DNA of 64,000 bases from an uncultured Dehalococcoidia bacterium. Lineage in GTDB: Bacteria; Chloroflexota; Dehalococcoidia; Lucifugimonadales; UBA3495. The stretch is from assembly GCA_958296225.1 (NCBI GenBank), contig OY282456.1, positions 2,666,001-2,730,000 of the forward strand, read 5' to 3'. Below are positions 25,184 to 34,632 of the stretch, in pieces. The notes under the pieces are model-generated. The model was not told where the DNA came from. It ran no database searches and saw only the letters and a program-made list of their open reading frames with translations. Each line of letters opens with the position of its first letter. The first letter of the stretch is position 1. The position numbers were made by a program, and so were the translations under genes.

Positions 25184-28165
25184 ATGCAACCCCGCCTCAT
25201 CGAAAAATGGCTGCCCATCAACGAGGTCTCAATCGAGGCTGTCCGGGAGGGTGGCGCTTTGGCTGGCCATCCGCCGGTCAACCAGCTCCATGTCTGGTGG
25301 GCGCGGCGGCCTCTGATTGCGTCCCGCGCCACTGTTGCCGCGTCTATGCTGCCCACCGACGCAAACCGGAGCCGGTTCCTCGCCAACATCGGAACAACTA
25401 CCGAAGTCGTTGCCGCCCGCCGGCAAATGGATGCCATCAAGGCCGAGGGCGGCTGGTCGGACATATCCTTTCCTAATCAACGGGCCTTTCTGCACAACCC
25501 GGACTTTCTGTATGACGACACGGCAGCCCCTTTGGTTCTCGACGTCACCGCCGGCGGCGGCTCCATCCCCTTTGAGGCCGGGCGCCTGGGCTTCCGCGCC
25601 ATCGCCAACGAGCTGAACCCGGTGGCCTGCTTCATCCTGCGCGCCACCTGTCAATGGCCCCAGCAGTACGGCTCTGCCCTGCTCGCCGATTTCCGCCAGT
25701 GCGCCGCCGTGTTCCAGGCCCGGGTCAACGAACTGCTGGACGGCGTGTATCCCGACGAGCCGGCCCCCGACTGCTCCGGCGGCGATTGCCCCCATCCCCA
25801 GCGCTACCGCTGTGCTGCGGAATGCGACGACCCGGATACTTGCAATCATCAGAAAACAGGTTCTAAAAATCACGAAGCCGTCCGCGCCCAAAGATATGCC
25901 CAAACATATCTTTGGGCGCGGACGGTTGAATGTCCCGCTTGCCGCCAGGTTGTCCCCCTGTCGCCCAACTGGCGGCTGGACAGCAAAGGCACCGGCATTA
26001 TGGTTGAGCCCGACACCGACCCCATCGGGCTGCGCATCGTCCACGACCGGCAAGCCTGTTCCGACTGCCGGGCCCAGGACAAAAACTGCCACCTGGCCGG
26101 CCGGTTCCCCAATCACCGGGTCAGCGGCGGCACCGTAACCCGCGCCGTCGCCACCTGCCCCGCCTGCGGCAGCACCACCCCCAAAGGCTACCTGGCCCAG
26201 GAAGCCCAGGCCGCCCGCATGGGACACCGCCTCTACTGCGTCATCTACCGGGACAGCTGGCGCGACCGGAACAAAGACGGCCGCGACAGCCAAAAGGAAA
26301 CCACCTGCCGGATTTTCACCACGCCGGCGGAACGCCACTTTGCCAGCAACGCCCACGTCGCCAGCGAACTGGCCCGGCGATTGCCGCAATGGGACGCCGA
26401 GGACGTACTGCCCACCGAAACCGTGCCGACGGGCAACAAGACCGACACGCCGTTGCAGTACGGTATGCCGAATTGGGCGGATATGTTCAACCCCCGCCAG
26501 CAGCTGGCCCACGGCTATTGCGTGCAGGCGTTCCGCGAGTGCGTTGCTGCCGATGATGCTGCCGGCCGGCTGGACGACTGCCGGCGAGCGGCATGGGGCT
26601 ATGTGGCAATCGCATTAGACAAAATGATTAACCGCAACAGCCTGCTGACAAGATGGGATGGCGGAACCAGCAAAGTAGCCGGCACCTTTGACAGCCACGA
26701 CTTCGGGTTCAAGTGGTCGTATTCGGAGATGGCAGTGACCTGTCGCGGCCTGGGCTTGGAGTGGAGTCTCAACGACATCGCCGATTGCCTGTCCGCAATG
26801 TTAGGAATGACCGGCCACGCTGCAACCGCCGACCAGTTTGTCCCCGACACTGCCGCCGCCAGGACGGCCCCGCCGGCCGAAATCATCCAGGGCGATGCCC
26901 GGGACTTGTCGTTGGATGATGATTCCGTGGACTGCATAGTTTTTGACCCGCCCTATGAGGAGAACGTCTGCTACGCCGAGCTGTCCGACTTCTTTTACGT
27001 CTGGCTCAAGCGCACCGCCGGCTACGTGTTCCCCGACGACTTCACCGGCTACCTCACGGAGAAAGACCAGGAGGCCATCGCCAGCCCGGCCCGGTTCCGC
27101 AGCCGCGCCGCCAAAAGCCGGTCGGCCAAAACCCTGGCCCTCGAGGACTATCGGGAAAAGATGGCCGCCATCTTCGCCGAGTGCCGCCGGGTGGTCAAGC
27201 CCGACGGCATTATGACGGTGATGTTCAACCACAAGTCCACCGCCGCCTGGGACGCCCTCACCATCGCCCTCATTGACGCCGGCTTTGCCATCACCCGCAC
27301 CTGGCCGGTGAAAACCGAGGCCGAGTCCTCCCTTCACATCAAGGGCCGGGCCGCCGCCCGCACCACCATCCTGCTGGTCTGCCGCCCCCGTGCGGAAAAC
27401 TCTTTCCCCAGTCCGTGGCACGAAGTTGAGGAACGCATCGCCCAGGCCGTGCAGGACGACATCCGCGATAACCTGAGCCAGGCCGACCTGCGGCCCATTG
27501 ACCTGTACCTGAGCGCCTTCGGCCCCGCCCTGCGGGTCATCAGCAAGCATTGGGGCACCGAGCGGGAGAGCGCCAACCCGGAACGCCCGGAGGCGCCCTT
27601 TCTGGTGACGCCCACCGACGCCCTGCAAGTCGCCCGCCGCGAAGTCAGCCGCCACCGGGCCCGGGCCATCAGCCGGGAATGGGCCAACAACCCCGTGGAC
27701 GCCGGCACCAAGTTCTACATCCTGGCCAAAGACGCCTCCGAAAACGACACCCTGCTGTTTGACGAAGCCAACCTGCTGGCCCGCGCCATCGGCGTCCGGC
27801 TGGAAAAGAACGACGCCGAGCTGAAACGCATCGTAGCCTTCCAGAGCGACAAGGTTTCGCTGCTCAGCGCCCGCGACCGCCTGGCCGCCCGCAGCATCGG
27901 CGAGGACATCAACCCCGGCGGCACGCTGGACACCGTGCACACCGCCATCGCCCTGACCGACCGCCGCAACACGCTGGACGCCCAACAGTGGCTAACCCAA
28001 CGCCTCCACAACCCCCACGACCGCCAATTCCGCGCCACCCTGGAAGCCCTAATCCGCACCACCAAACCCGGCCACGACGACCACCAGTCCCAACGCAACC
28101 TCTGGCAAGCCCTCTACAGCGAAGAACCGCCCCAACCGGCCGGGGTGCAGGGAACGCTGTTATAG
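25184..28165 (+). CDS. DUF1156 DNA methyltransferase (Hma-type system 2)
   Basis: 993 residues from ATG 25184, with AGGAT upstream. The DUF1156 start has LIEKWLPINEVSIEAVREG and LHVWWARRPLIASRA. Motif I VLDVTAGGGSIPFEAGRLG is near residue 120. Four cysteine clusters between residues 190 and 330 (GGDCPHPQ, ECPACRQ, CSDCRAQDKNC, CPACGS) suggest zinc binding. The catalytic DPPYEEN lies near residue 588, followed by YAELSDFFYVWLKR, the same motif as the first system's methylase. It should methylate adenine-N6 or cytosine-N4. A perfect 21-base inverted repeat lies inside the gene at 25878-25925, in a short AT-richer patch that may be inserted sequence. Confidence 0.88.
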   Translation: MQPRLIEKWLPINEVSIEAVREGGALAGHPPVNQLHVWWARRPLIASRATVAASMLPTDANRSRFLANIGTTTEVVAARRQMDAIKAEGGWSDISFPNQRAFLHNPDFLYDDTAAPLVLDVTAGGGSIPFEAGRLGFRAIANELNPVACFILRATCQWPQQYGSALLADFRQCAAVFQARVNELLDGVYPDEPAPDCSGGDCPHPQRYRCAAECDDPDTCNHQKTGSKNHEAVRAQRYAQTYLWARTVECPACRQVVPLSPNWRLDSKGTGIMVEPDTDPIGLRIVHDRQACSDCRAQDKNCHLAGRFPNHRVSGGTVTRAVATCPACGSTTPKGYLAQEAQAARMGHRLYCVIYRDSWRDRNKDGRDSQKETTCRIFTTPAERHFASNAHVASELARRLPQWDAEDVLPTETVPTGNKTDTPLQYGMPNWADMFNPRQQLAHGYCVQAFRECVAADDAAGRLDDCRRAAWGYVAIALDKMINRNSLLTRWDGGTSKVAGTFDSHDFGFKWSYSEMAVTCRGLGLEWSLNDIADCLSAMLGMTGHAATADQFVPDTAAARTAPPAEIIQGDARDLSLDDDSVDCIVFDPPYEENVCYAELSDFFYVWLKRTAGYVFPDDFTGYLTEKDQEAIASPARFRSRAAKSRSAKTLALEDYREKMAAIFAECRRVVKPDGIMTVMFNHKSTAAWDALTIALIDAGFAITRTWPVKTEAESSLHIKGRAAARTTILLVCRPRAENSFPSPWHEVEERIAQAVQDDIRDNLSQADLRPIDLYLSAFGPALRVISKHWGTERESANPERPEAPFLVTPTDALQVARREVSRHRARAISREWANNPVDAGTKFYILAKDASENDTLLFDEANLLARAIGVRLEKNDAELKRIVAFQSDKVSLLSARDRLAARSIGEDINPGGTLDTVHTAIALTDRRNTLDAQQWLTQRLHNPHDRQFRATLEALIRTTKPGHDDHQSQRNLWQALYSEEPPQPAGVQGTLL
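25878..25925. repeat. Perfect 21-base inverted repeat inside the methylase gene
   Basis: Arms 25878-25898 and 25905-25925 are exact reverse complements, separated by CCCAAA. The right arm encodes the conserved YLWART segment; the left arm encodes VRAQRYA just before it. The flanking 25840-25880 is AT-richer than the gene. It can form a strong hairpin in DNA or mRNA. Confidence 0.9.
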
Positions 28166-28197
28166 GGAACGCTGTTATAATGAAGCATAGTACGCTA
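28150..28197 (+). promoter_or_regulatory. Repeat-rich leader before the protease gene
   Basis: A 15-base direct repeat GGGAACGCTGTTATA occurs twice (from 28150 and from 28167), the first copy containing the methylase stop. A short hairpin, GCATAG-TACG-CTATGC, follows at 28184-28199. This could be an operator or internal promoter region for the following genes; inference only. Confidence 0.35.
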
Positions 28198-28217
28198 TGC
28201 ATTAGGCAGCAACGACG

Positions 28218-29207
28218 ATGAGCACACCGGATAGACCCCAAGTAGCACGGATTCGGGCGCAGGTGGACAGCGCCGCGGGCAAATTGGCCGGCCATTTCAG
28301 CGGGCCACTGCTGATTATGTACTACCCGGACGAAGCCACCATCGACGCAGAGGACATAGCAATCCTGTACCAGTATCTCCGCCGGCAGGGATTGACCCCT
28401 GACAGCCCGCTGCCAACCCTCAATGTAGCCCTGCACACCATGGGCGGCGACGCCAACGCATCTTACCGTCTGGCGCAACTGCTTCGAGATTTTGGCAGCA
28501 AAGTCACGTTCATCATCCCCGAGCACGCATATAGCGGCGGAACTACGATTGCTTTAGCCGGTGACCGGATAGTGCTGGCCCACTACGCCGTATTATCGCC
28601 CGTCGACGTCGGGTTCGTTCTAGTCTATGACGAACCCGAAGCAGGTAGCGACGGAGAAAGACTTGAACCAGTCGCTATGGATCATTACATCGCTATGGCC
28701 GCCAACGCCAAAGTTCAGATTGAAAGCGCGTTGCAGAACCAGGGCATTTCCAGCGCCGGCTCCGCGGCCGACGAAGCCCTGATGACGGCTATGGTAGCCA
28801 ACCCGGAGAATGCGATGCGCATTGCCACATACTATCGACAACGCAATATCGCCGAAACATACGCTCGCCAACTACTGGAAAACTATATGCTCAAAGCTGC
28901 CCCTCCTTCACGGGTGCAAGAAGTCATTAATGGGCTGATTACCCAAGCTCCCGATCACGAATTCGATATGGATTACCACATATGTTCCAGTATCGGGCTG
29001 ATAGTCAGCGAGGCGAATCAAGAGTTGTCAGATTTGTCCAAAGAGCTGGTGAGAACACTGGATTTAGCCACTGATGCAAACGTTATCTGCGGACGCAAGT
29101 TCAACAACGCACACGAACGAAAGCCATTCTTCCACTACACCAGCCAACCCAACGTCTCGACTGAGACGGGAGAAGTGAGACCAGATGAACACGATAAATC
29201 CAAATGA
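28218..29207 (+). CDS. SDH-type (ClpP-fold) serine protease of Hma-type system 2
   Basis: 329 residues from ATG 28218. The ClpP/crotonase-like fold of serine dehydrogenase proteinases (PF01972-type) is visible in LNVALHTMGGDANASYRLA near residue 75, EHAYSGGTTIALAGDRIVL near 108 (the probable nucleophile region) and HYAVLSPVDVGF near 130. The family is known as soluble or membrane-linked self-compartmentalising proteases. It lies between the methylase and the helicase with no sign of separate transcription, and GC is lower than in both neighbours. Its place in a restriction-like operon suggests a protein-cleaving accessory activity, which is inference. Confidence 0.75.
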   Translation: MSTPDRPQVARIRAQVDSAAGKLAGHFSGPLLIMYYPDEATIDAEDIAILYQYLRRQGLTPDSPLPTLNVALHTMGGDANASYRLAQLLRDFGSKVTFIIPEHAYSGGTTIALAGDRIVLAHYAVLSPVDVGFVLVYDEPEAGSDGERLEPVAMDHYIAMAANAKVQIESALQNQGISSAGSAADEALMTAMVANPENAMRIATYYRQRNIAETYARQLLENYMLKAAPPSRVQEVINGLITQAPDHEFDMDYHICSSIGLIVSEANQELSDLSKELVRTLDLATDANVICGRKFNNAHERKPFFHYTSQPNVSTETGEVRPDEHDKSK

Positions 29208-29364
29208 GGAGAACGCAAAGCCGGACAACTGGGCGCTGCACGAAGAACTCGGCAAGGAATACGCCCGCCGGCGCAAAATGAGGGGCGGGAAAACCATACA
29301 CCAACTGGTAGCCGAGGCCAATGCGCCCAGGTTTCCACGCCGCGGCAACAGGCGGAAAGCATAG
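29185..29364 (+). CDS. Small ORF between protease and helicase
   Basis: 59 residues from ATG 29185, overlapping the protease stop and ending eight bases before the helicase start. It reads MNTINPNEENAKPDNWALHE, then GKEYARRRKMRGGKTIHQL and a basic C terminus. Its tight overlap on both sides, with GGAG upstream, supports a real gene. Its acidic-then-basic make-up resembles small antitoxin-like or DNA-binding proteins, but no family is recognised. Confidence 0.55.
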   Translation: MNTINPNEENAKPDNWALHEELGKEYARRRKMRGGKTIHQLVAEANAPRFPRRGNRRKA

Positions 29365-29371
29365 CAACCTT

Positions 29372-32188
29372 ATGCCTCTAACCGACCTCAACCTCCTCCC
29401 CGTGTACAACCACGGCAACTGCCCCGACCTGCTGGCCGGGCTGTACGAGCCGTTGCTGGCGCAGGCGGTGCGCTACGACCGCACTACCTACACCTTTACC
29501 GCCAACGGGCTGATTGCCGCCGCGGCCGGCGCCGCCGGCCTTATTCGCAATGGGGGGCGCATCCGCCTCATCTGCGACCACAGCGTGCGCGAGGACGTGC
29601 TGCGCGCCATCCACGACGGCCAGCTGGACGCCGCAACGGCCCTGCAACAGACGGCCCGCCGCCAAAACCTGCTGCTGACGGAAACCGCCGACATCGCCGA
29701 CCGCAGCCACCTGGAGCTGGCCTACTGGCTGGTTGCCAACGGCGTTATGGAAGTGAAAGTTGCCATCCGCGGCGACCGCATCTTTCACAACAAAAGCGGC
29801 ATCGTCGCCGACGCCCAGGGCAACCGGGTCGCCTTCGCCGGCAGCCTCAACGAAACCCTCTCCGGCTGGCGCCACAACTGGGAGTCCGTCCACGTGTACA
29901 CCGACGGCACGACTCTCCAGCACCTGGAAGCCACCGCGGACGAGTTTCAAGCCCTCTGGAACAACCGGGCCGCCGGGCTGAACGTTATCGACTTGCCGGC
30001 CTACTACCGGGATTACATCGCAGAACGGGCGCCGGCGTCGCCGCCGGAGATTAAAGTCGTCCGGGAACACCGCCCTCGATACACGGTCAACGACTACTGG
30101 CAAGGCATCTCCGACGCTCTCGCTAACGACCCCGACAGCACGGCGGCTACCATACCGACCGCCCTCTGGCCCCACCAGGAGCATTTCCGACAGCAGAACG
30201 TCGGCCGCAGCGCCGTCCGCCGCCTGATTGCCGACGAAGTGGGACTGGGCAAAACCTTGCAGGCCGGCGTCATCCTCAAAACCCGCCTCAACCAGGGCAA
30301 AGCCGGCCGCGCGCTGGTCATCGCCCCCAAGGCGGCAACCGGCCAGTGGCAGAGCGAGCTGCTGCTGAAGTTCGCCATCGACGCCCCAGTCATTGATACC
30401 CATAGCCGCTATTACCGCGGCGGGCGAACCGAACCCGCCGCCCGCCCACCCTGGGATGTTCCCCTGGCCATCGCCGGGCACCAGTGGCTGGTCCGAAATG
30501 CCGACCAGTTCCTATCGACCTGTGGCGAGTACGACTGCATCATCGTGGACGAGGCCCACCGGGCCCGTTTCCGCGACGTTGACCAGGAACAGCGCCGCCA
30601 GCCCAACCAGTACCTGCGGCTGCTGCATCAACTGTCCCGCCGCACCCGGGAACTGCTGCTGCTCACCGCCACGCCGATGCAGCTCAACGAAGTAGAGCTG
30701 TGGGCGCTGCTGGAGTTGCTGGAACCCGAAAGCTGGAACGCCGCCGAATACCGCCGCTTTTACCGGAACGAACCGCCCGACCTGGCCGAATGGAAATACC
30801 GCCGCCACCTCTGGCGCCGGACCAACCCGCCGGACACCGGCGACTTCCTCCTGTCCAGCGACAACGACGACTACATCGCCAGCCAACTGGACGACTCCGC
30901 TATGCTGCAAGCCACCCTGGACACGATGCAGCAGGGCGCGCCGGCCCGGCGGCTGATGAGCCGCCACACCCGCGCGCTGCTGCGCCAGTACCGCCGCCAG
31001 GGGCTGCTGGATATGCCGGTGCCGGAGCGCCGCGCGCGCGACGTCACCATCACTATGACGCCCGAGGAACGCCGGCTGTACGACGACATCAAGCCCCTGG
31101 TGCAGCAATGCTACCGCGAACGGGGCATTACCCCGCAGGCGCTGGGCTTCATCACGACGATTTTCCGCAAGCGCATGGGTTCCTCAACCTACGCCTACGC
31201 TCAAACCCTGCGCAACGCCGCCCACCACACCCCGCAGGACGCCGACGACTGGATGACCCTGCTGGACGACGCCGACCTCGACGAACTCACCGACCGCGAA
31301 ACCAACGCCTTGAACAACGCCGCCAACCTTGACGCGCTGCTCAAGTCTGCCGACGAAGCCGAAAGGCTCTCCCTCCAGGACAGCAAACGCGGCCGGTTGA
31401 ACGGCGTCATAATGGAGCTGCGGGAACAGGGACACCATCACATCCTGATGTTCACGCAGTTCCGCGACACGCAGATTTGGTTGTCAGAACATTTGCGACG
31501 GGCTGGCCATTACGTGACCGAGCTATACGGGCAGGATGGCCACCTGGGCGACCGCGTTCGCCGGCTGGACGAATTCCAACAGCAGCCCCACGGTATTCTG
31601 CTCGGCACGGAAACGGCGTCGGAATCGCTCAACCTGCAATTCTGCTCCGCCGTAGTCAACTACGACATCCCATGGAATCCGATGACGCTGGAACAACGCG
31701 CCGGCCGCATTGACCGCATCGGACAGGAACGCCCGGTTGTTGACGTGGTGAACCTGTTCTACGCCGGCACCGCGGAACACGACGCCTATGAAGCCGTGGC
31801 CCGCCGTTTCGAGAGCATCCGCGCCAACGTGGGCGAGTATCCGCCCATCATCGCCGCCGGCATCCAGCGCATCATCCGTGAGGAAACAAACCCCGATGAC
31901 GCGCTGGAACGACTGGCCGCGCGCAACGAATTCGACATCAACCGGCTGAACTCCGACTGGCGCGCCCCCAACACCCCGGTCAATCCCCGCATCACCATGG
32001 CCGACCTGGAAAAACCGCTCCGTCAACCGGAGCTAATGCCGGCCGGCTGGTCAGTGCAGGAGGTCGGCGGAAAGCACTGGGACGTCACCAATCCGTGGGG
32101 CCACACCGTCCGCGTAACCACCGACGCCGGAGCATACCAACGCGCCGACGGCCGACTGCAATGGTGGCAGGGGCCGCCCAAGGTTTGA
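29372..32188 (+). CDS. SNF2-type helicase with N-terminal PLD nuclease domain (Hma-type system 2)
   Basis: 938 residues; ATG 29372 is chosen because MPLTDLNLLPVYNHGNCPD is the conserved opening. A phospholipase-D-like domain covers about residues 1-190, with HNKSGIVADAQGNRVAFAGS carrying the HxK motif. Walker A DEVGLGKTLQAG is near 288 and the DEAH box VDEAHRAR near 393, followed by LTATPMQLNEVELW, and the C-terminal helicase core has NYDIPWNPMTLEQRAGRIDR. PLD-fused SNF2 helicases are typical of defence loci such as DISARM and Hma-like systems. The first system's helicase has DUF3883 at its C terminus instead. This is the third core gene of the second system. Confidence 0.88.
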   Translation: MPLTDLNLLPVYNHGNCPDLLAGLYEPLLAQAVRYDRTTYTFTANGLIAAAAGAAGLIRNGGRIRLICDHSVREDVLRAIHDGQLDAATALQQTARRQNLLLTETADIADRSHLELAYWLVANGVMEVKVAIRGDRIFHNKSGIVADAQGNRVAFAGSLNETLSGWRHNWESVHVYTDGTTLQHLEATADEFQALWNNRAAGLNVIDLPAYYRDYIAERAPASPPEIKVVREHRPRYTVNDYWQGISDALANDPDSTAATIPTALWPHQEHFRQQNVGRSAVRRLIADEVGLGKTLQAGVILKTRLNQGKAGRALVIAPKAATGQWQSELLLKFAIDAPVIDTHSRYYRGGRTEPAARPPWDVPLAIAGHQWLVRNADQFLSTCGEYDCIIVDEAHRARFRDVDQEQRRQPNQYLRLLHQLSRRTRELLLLTATPMQLNEVELWALLELLEPESWNAAEYRRFYRNEPPDLAEWKYRRHLWRRTNPPDTGDFLLSSDNDDYIASQLDDSAMLQATLDTMQQGAPARRLMSRHTRALLRQYRRQGLLDMPVPERRARDVTITMTPEERRLYDDIKPLVQQCYRERGITPQALGFITTIFRKRMGSSTYAYAQTLRNAAHHTPQDADDWMTLLDDADLDELTDRETNALNNAANLDALLKSADEAERLSLQDSKRGRLNGVIMELREQGHHHILMFTQFRDTQIWLSEHLRRAGHYVTELYGQDGHLGDRVRRLDEFQQQPHGILLGTETASESLNLQFCSAVVNYDIPWNPMTLEQRAGRIDRIGQERPVVDVVNLFYAGTAEHDAYEAVARRFESIRANVGEYPPIIAAGIQRIIREETNPDDALERLAARNEFDINRLNSDWRAPNTPVNPRITMADLEKPLRQPELMPAGWSVQEVGGKHWDVTNPWGHTVRVTTDAGAYQRADGRLQWWQGPPKV

Positions 32189-32191
32189 GGA

Positions 32192-32560
32192 TACCGCCAT
32201 CTAGAAAGCGGAATCGCGCCAAGCATCAGCGAGCAGCTAGAAATACTCCAAGCCAAGCTGGAAGCAGCGCCCAGCGTCCTGCAACGGAATCAACTTGACC
32301 AATCTGCAGCATAGCAATCCTGGAGATTGCCAAATTACAAGCCGCCAGCGTCGCGCAAAGAAGCTGCGAGTCGCTCAACACCGCCCGGCTGGTCAGGAAA
32401 GCCAACGAAAAGGGCTGGGACGCCTACCTAATGCCCAACAATATGTCGCCATTCCGGAAGCGAAAGGACGAAACGACCGACACCGTCGCCCGGACGGGCG
32501 CCCCGGTAGCGCCGGTGGCAGTCGTCAGGAGGGTCGCCCGCTATCGCCAAGTCCAAACCG
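32192..32560 (+). pseudogene. Remnant of a small gene with a frameshift
   Basis: From 32192 one frame reads SISEQLEILQAKLEAAPSVL up to a stop near 32318; the next frame then continues AILEIAKLQAASVAQRSCES and RKANEKGWDAYLMPNNMSPF. The two parts look like one helical protein with an indel near 32315. No start codon is visible, and the rest runs into the hsdM leader. No family recognised. Confidence 0.35.
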
Positions 32561-32576
32561 GAGCCGGGAACGCACG

Positions 32577-34550
32577 ATGCAGAACACCCAACTTAACCAT
32601 CTTTCAAACTTCATCTGGAGCGTCGCCGACGACGCGCTGCGCGACGTGTACACCCGCGGCAAGTACCGCGACGTTATCCTTCCCTTTACCGTGCTCCGCC
32701 GGCTGGACGCCGTTCTGGATCCGTCCAAGTCCGAGGTAATCGCGGCCAAGCGCCGGCTGGATGAGGCGGGCATTGTTGACCAGGACGGGCCGCTCCGCAG
32801 CGCGGCCGGACAAGCCTTTTACAACACCTCGCCCTTTAAACTGAGCGACCTGCGCAATCGCGCCAGCCGGCAACCGCTGAGCGCCGACTTTGCAGCCTAT
32901 CTTGACGGCTTCTCCCCCAACGTGCAGGACATCCTGAACAACTTTCAGTTCCGCAGCCAGATTAAGCGGCTGTCGGATGCCGGCATCCTGGACTTGCTGA
33001 TTGGAAAGTTCCTGTCGCCCGACGTCAACCTCAGCCCCTACCCGGCGCGGCACGGCGATGGTTCGGTGCGGCTGCCCGGCCTGGACAACCACGCTATGGG
33101 AACCATCTTTGAGGAACTGGTGCGGCGGTTCAACGAAGAAAACAACGAGGAAGCCGGCGAACACTGGACGCCCCGGGACGCCGTGCAGCTAATGGCGCAA
33201 CTGGTCTTTGAACCCGTCGCCGACCAAATCGTTTCCGGCACCTACACCCTCTACGATGGCGCGCTGGGCACCGGCGGGATGCTGACCATCGCCGAGGAGA
33301 CGCTGCGCGACCTGGCCGAACAACGCGGCCAGCAGGTTTCCAGCCATCTCTACGGCCAGGAAATCAACGCCGAGACCTATGCCATCTGCAAGGCGGATCT
33401 GCTGCTCAAGGGCGAAGGCGGGGCCGCCGACAACATCGTTGGCGGGCCGGAGCACTCCACACTGTCCAACGACGCCTTTCACAATCGTCACTTTGATTTT
33501 ATGCTCAGCAACCCGCCCTACGGCAAAAGCTGGCGGAATGACCGGGACAAGTTAGGCGGCGGCCGGCGGGGCATCCAGGACTCCCGGTTTGTCATCCAGC
33601 ACGGCGACGACCCGGAGTATTCTCTCATCACCCGGGTCAGCGACGGGCAGTTGATGTTCCTGGCCAATATGCTCAGCAAAATGAAGCGCGACACGCCTTT
33701 GGGCAGCCGCATCGCCGAGGTGCACAACGGCAGCTCCCTGTTCACCGGCGACGCCGGCCAGGGCGAGAGCAACATCCGCCGCTGGATTATTGAAAACGAC
33801 TGGCTGGAGGCCATCGTCGCCCTGCCCCTGAATATGTTTTACAACACCGGCATCGCTACCTACATCTGGGCGCTCACTAACCGCAAGCCGTCCCACCGGC
33901 GGGGCTACGTGCAGCTCATCGACGCTACCGGATGGTTCACCCCGCTGCGCCGGAACCTGGGCCAGAAAAACTGCGAACTGGCCCCGGCCGACATCCGCCG
34001 GGTCTGCGATACCTTTCTGGCGTTTGAGGAAACTGCGGAGTCGAAAATCCTGCCCAACGCCGCGCTGGGCTACCGGAAAGTAGTGGTGAACCGCCCGCTG
34101 CGGCTGCCCGGCATCGACCCGGAACGGGCCTATCCACTCGCCGCCATCCGCAAACTACGGGATGAGGTTGCGCCGGCGCCGGACGCTCCGCCCGTCATCA
34201 GCAAGATACACCGGGGCTACGCCGCGCCCGACCCGCTGGCCGGGCGGTTCCAGGCTGCCATCGCCGGCCAGCCGGCCATCGTGGAATACGCCGCCGACGC
34301 CGACTTGCGGGACACCGAACAGATACCGCTGCTCTACGCGGACGGCATCGCCGGCTTCCTGCGGCGGGAAGTGCTGCCCTATGCCCCCGACGCCTGGCAC
34401 GACCCGGCCAGCGTCAAAACCGGCTACGAAATCAGCTTCACCCGCCACTTCTACCGCCCCCAGCCTATGCGCCCACTGGCCGAAATACAGGCTGATCTAA
34501 TGGCCCTGGAGCGGGAAACCGAAGGGCTGCTGGGCGGGATTGTGGGGTAA
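32577..34550 (+). CDS. hsdM: Type I restriction-modification DNA methylase subunit
   Basis: 657 residues; ATG 32577 opens MQNTQLNHLSNFIWSVADD, the usual start of this HsdM class, and GGGAA lies upstream. The N-terminal helical domain (LPFTVLRRLDAVLDPSK) is followed by the N6-adenine methylase core: EHWTPRDAVQLMAQL, motif I ALGTGGMLTIAEE near residue 230, and catalytic NPPYGKSW near 311. It methylates adenine together with HsdS. The last 90 bases are repeated, with about ten differences, at 36186-36275. Genes between hsdM and hsdS here are extra to the usual operon. Confidence 0.93.
   Translation: MQNTQLNHLSNFIWSVADDALRDVYTRGKYRDVILPFTVLRRLDAVLDPSKSEVIAAKRRLDEAGIVDQDGPLRSAAGQAFYNTSPFKLSDLRNRASRQPLSADFAAYLDGFSPNVQDILNNFQFRSQIKRLSDAGILDLLIGKFLSPDVNLSPYPARHGDGSVRLPGLDNHAMGTIFEELVRRFNEENNEEAGEHWTPRDAVQLMAQLVFEPVADQIVSGTYTLYDGALGTGGMLTIAEETLRDLAEQRGQQVSSHLYGQEINAETYAICKADLLLKGEGGAADNIVGGPEHSTLSNDAFHNRHFDFMLSNPPYGKSWRNDRDKLGGGRRGIQDSRFVIQHGDDPEYSLITRVSDGQLMFLANMLSKMKRDTPLGSRIAEVHNGSSLFTGDAGQGESNIRRWIIENDWLEAIVALPLNMFYNTGIATYIWALTNRKPSHRRGYVQLIDATGWFTPLRRNLGQKNCELAPADIRRVCDTFLAFEETAESKILPNAALGYRKVVVNRPLRLPGIDPERAYPLAAIRKLRDEVAPAPDAPPVISKIHRGYAAPDPLAGRFQAAIAGQPAIVEYAADADLRDTEQIPLLYADGIAGFLRREVLPYAPDAWHDPASVKTGYEISFTRHFYRPQPMRPLAEIQADLMALERETEGLLGGIVG
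34461..34550 (+). repeat. hsdM 3' end, copy 1 of a 90-base direct repeat
   Basis: These 90 bases encode the last 29 codons of hsdM (MRPLAEIQADLMALERETEG, then LLGGIVG). A second copy at 36186-36275 has about ten base differences, nearly all in third codon positions, and ends in TGA instead of TAA. The two copies bracket about 1.6 kb carrying two genes. Confidence 0.85.
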
Positions 34551-34632
34551 ACTGCGGCAACTGCACAGCCGGATTACCGGATTAATTGACAATTTGCTCC
34601 GGTATAGTAAAGCCGCACCAGGAGGAAACACG

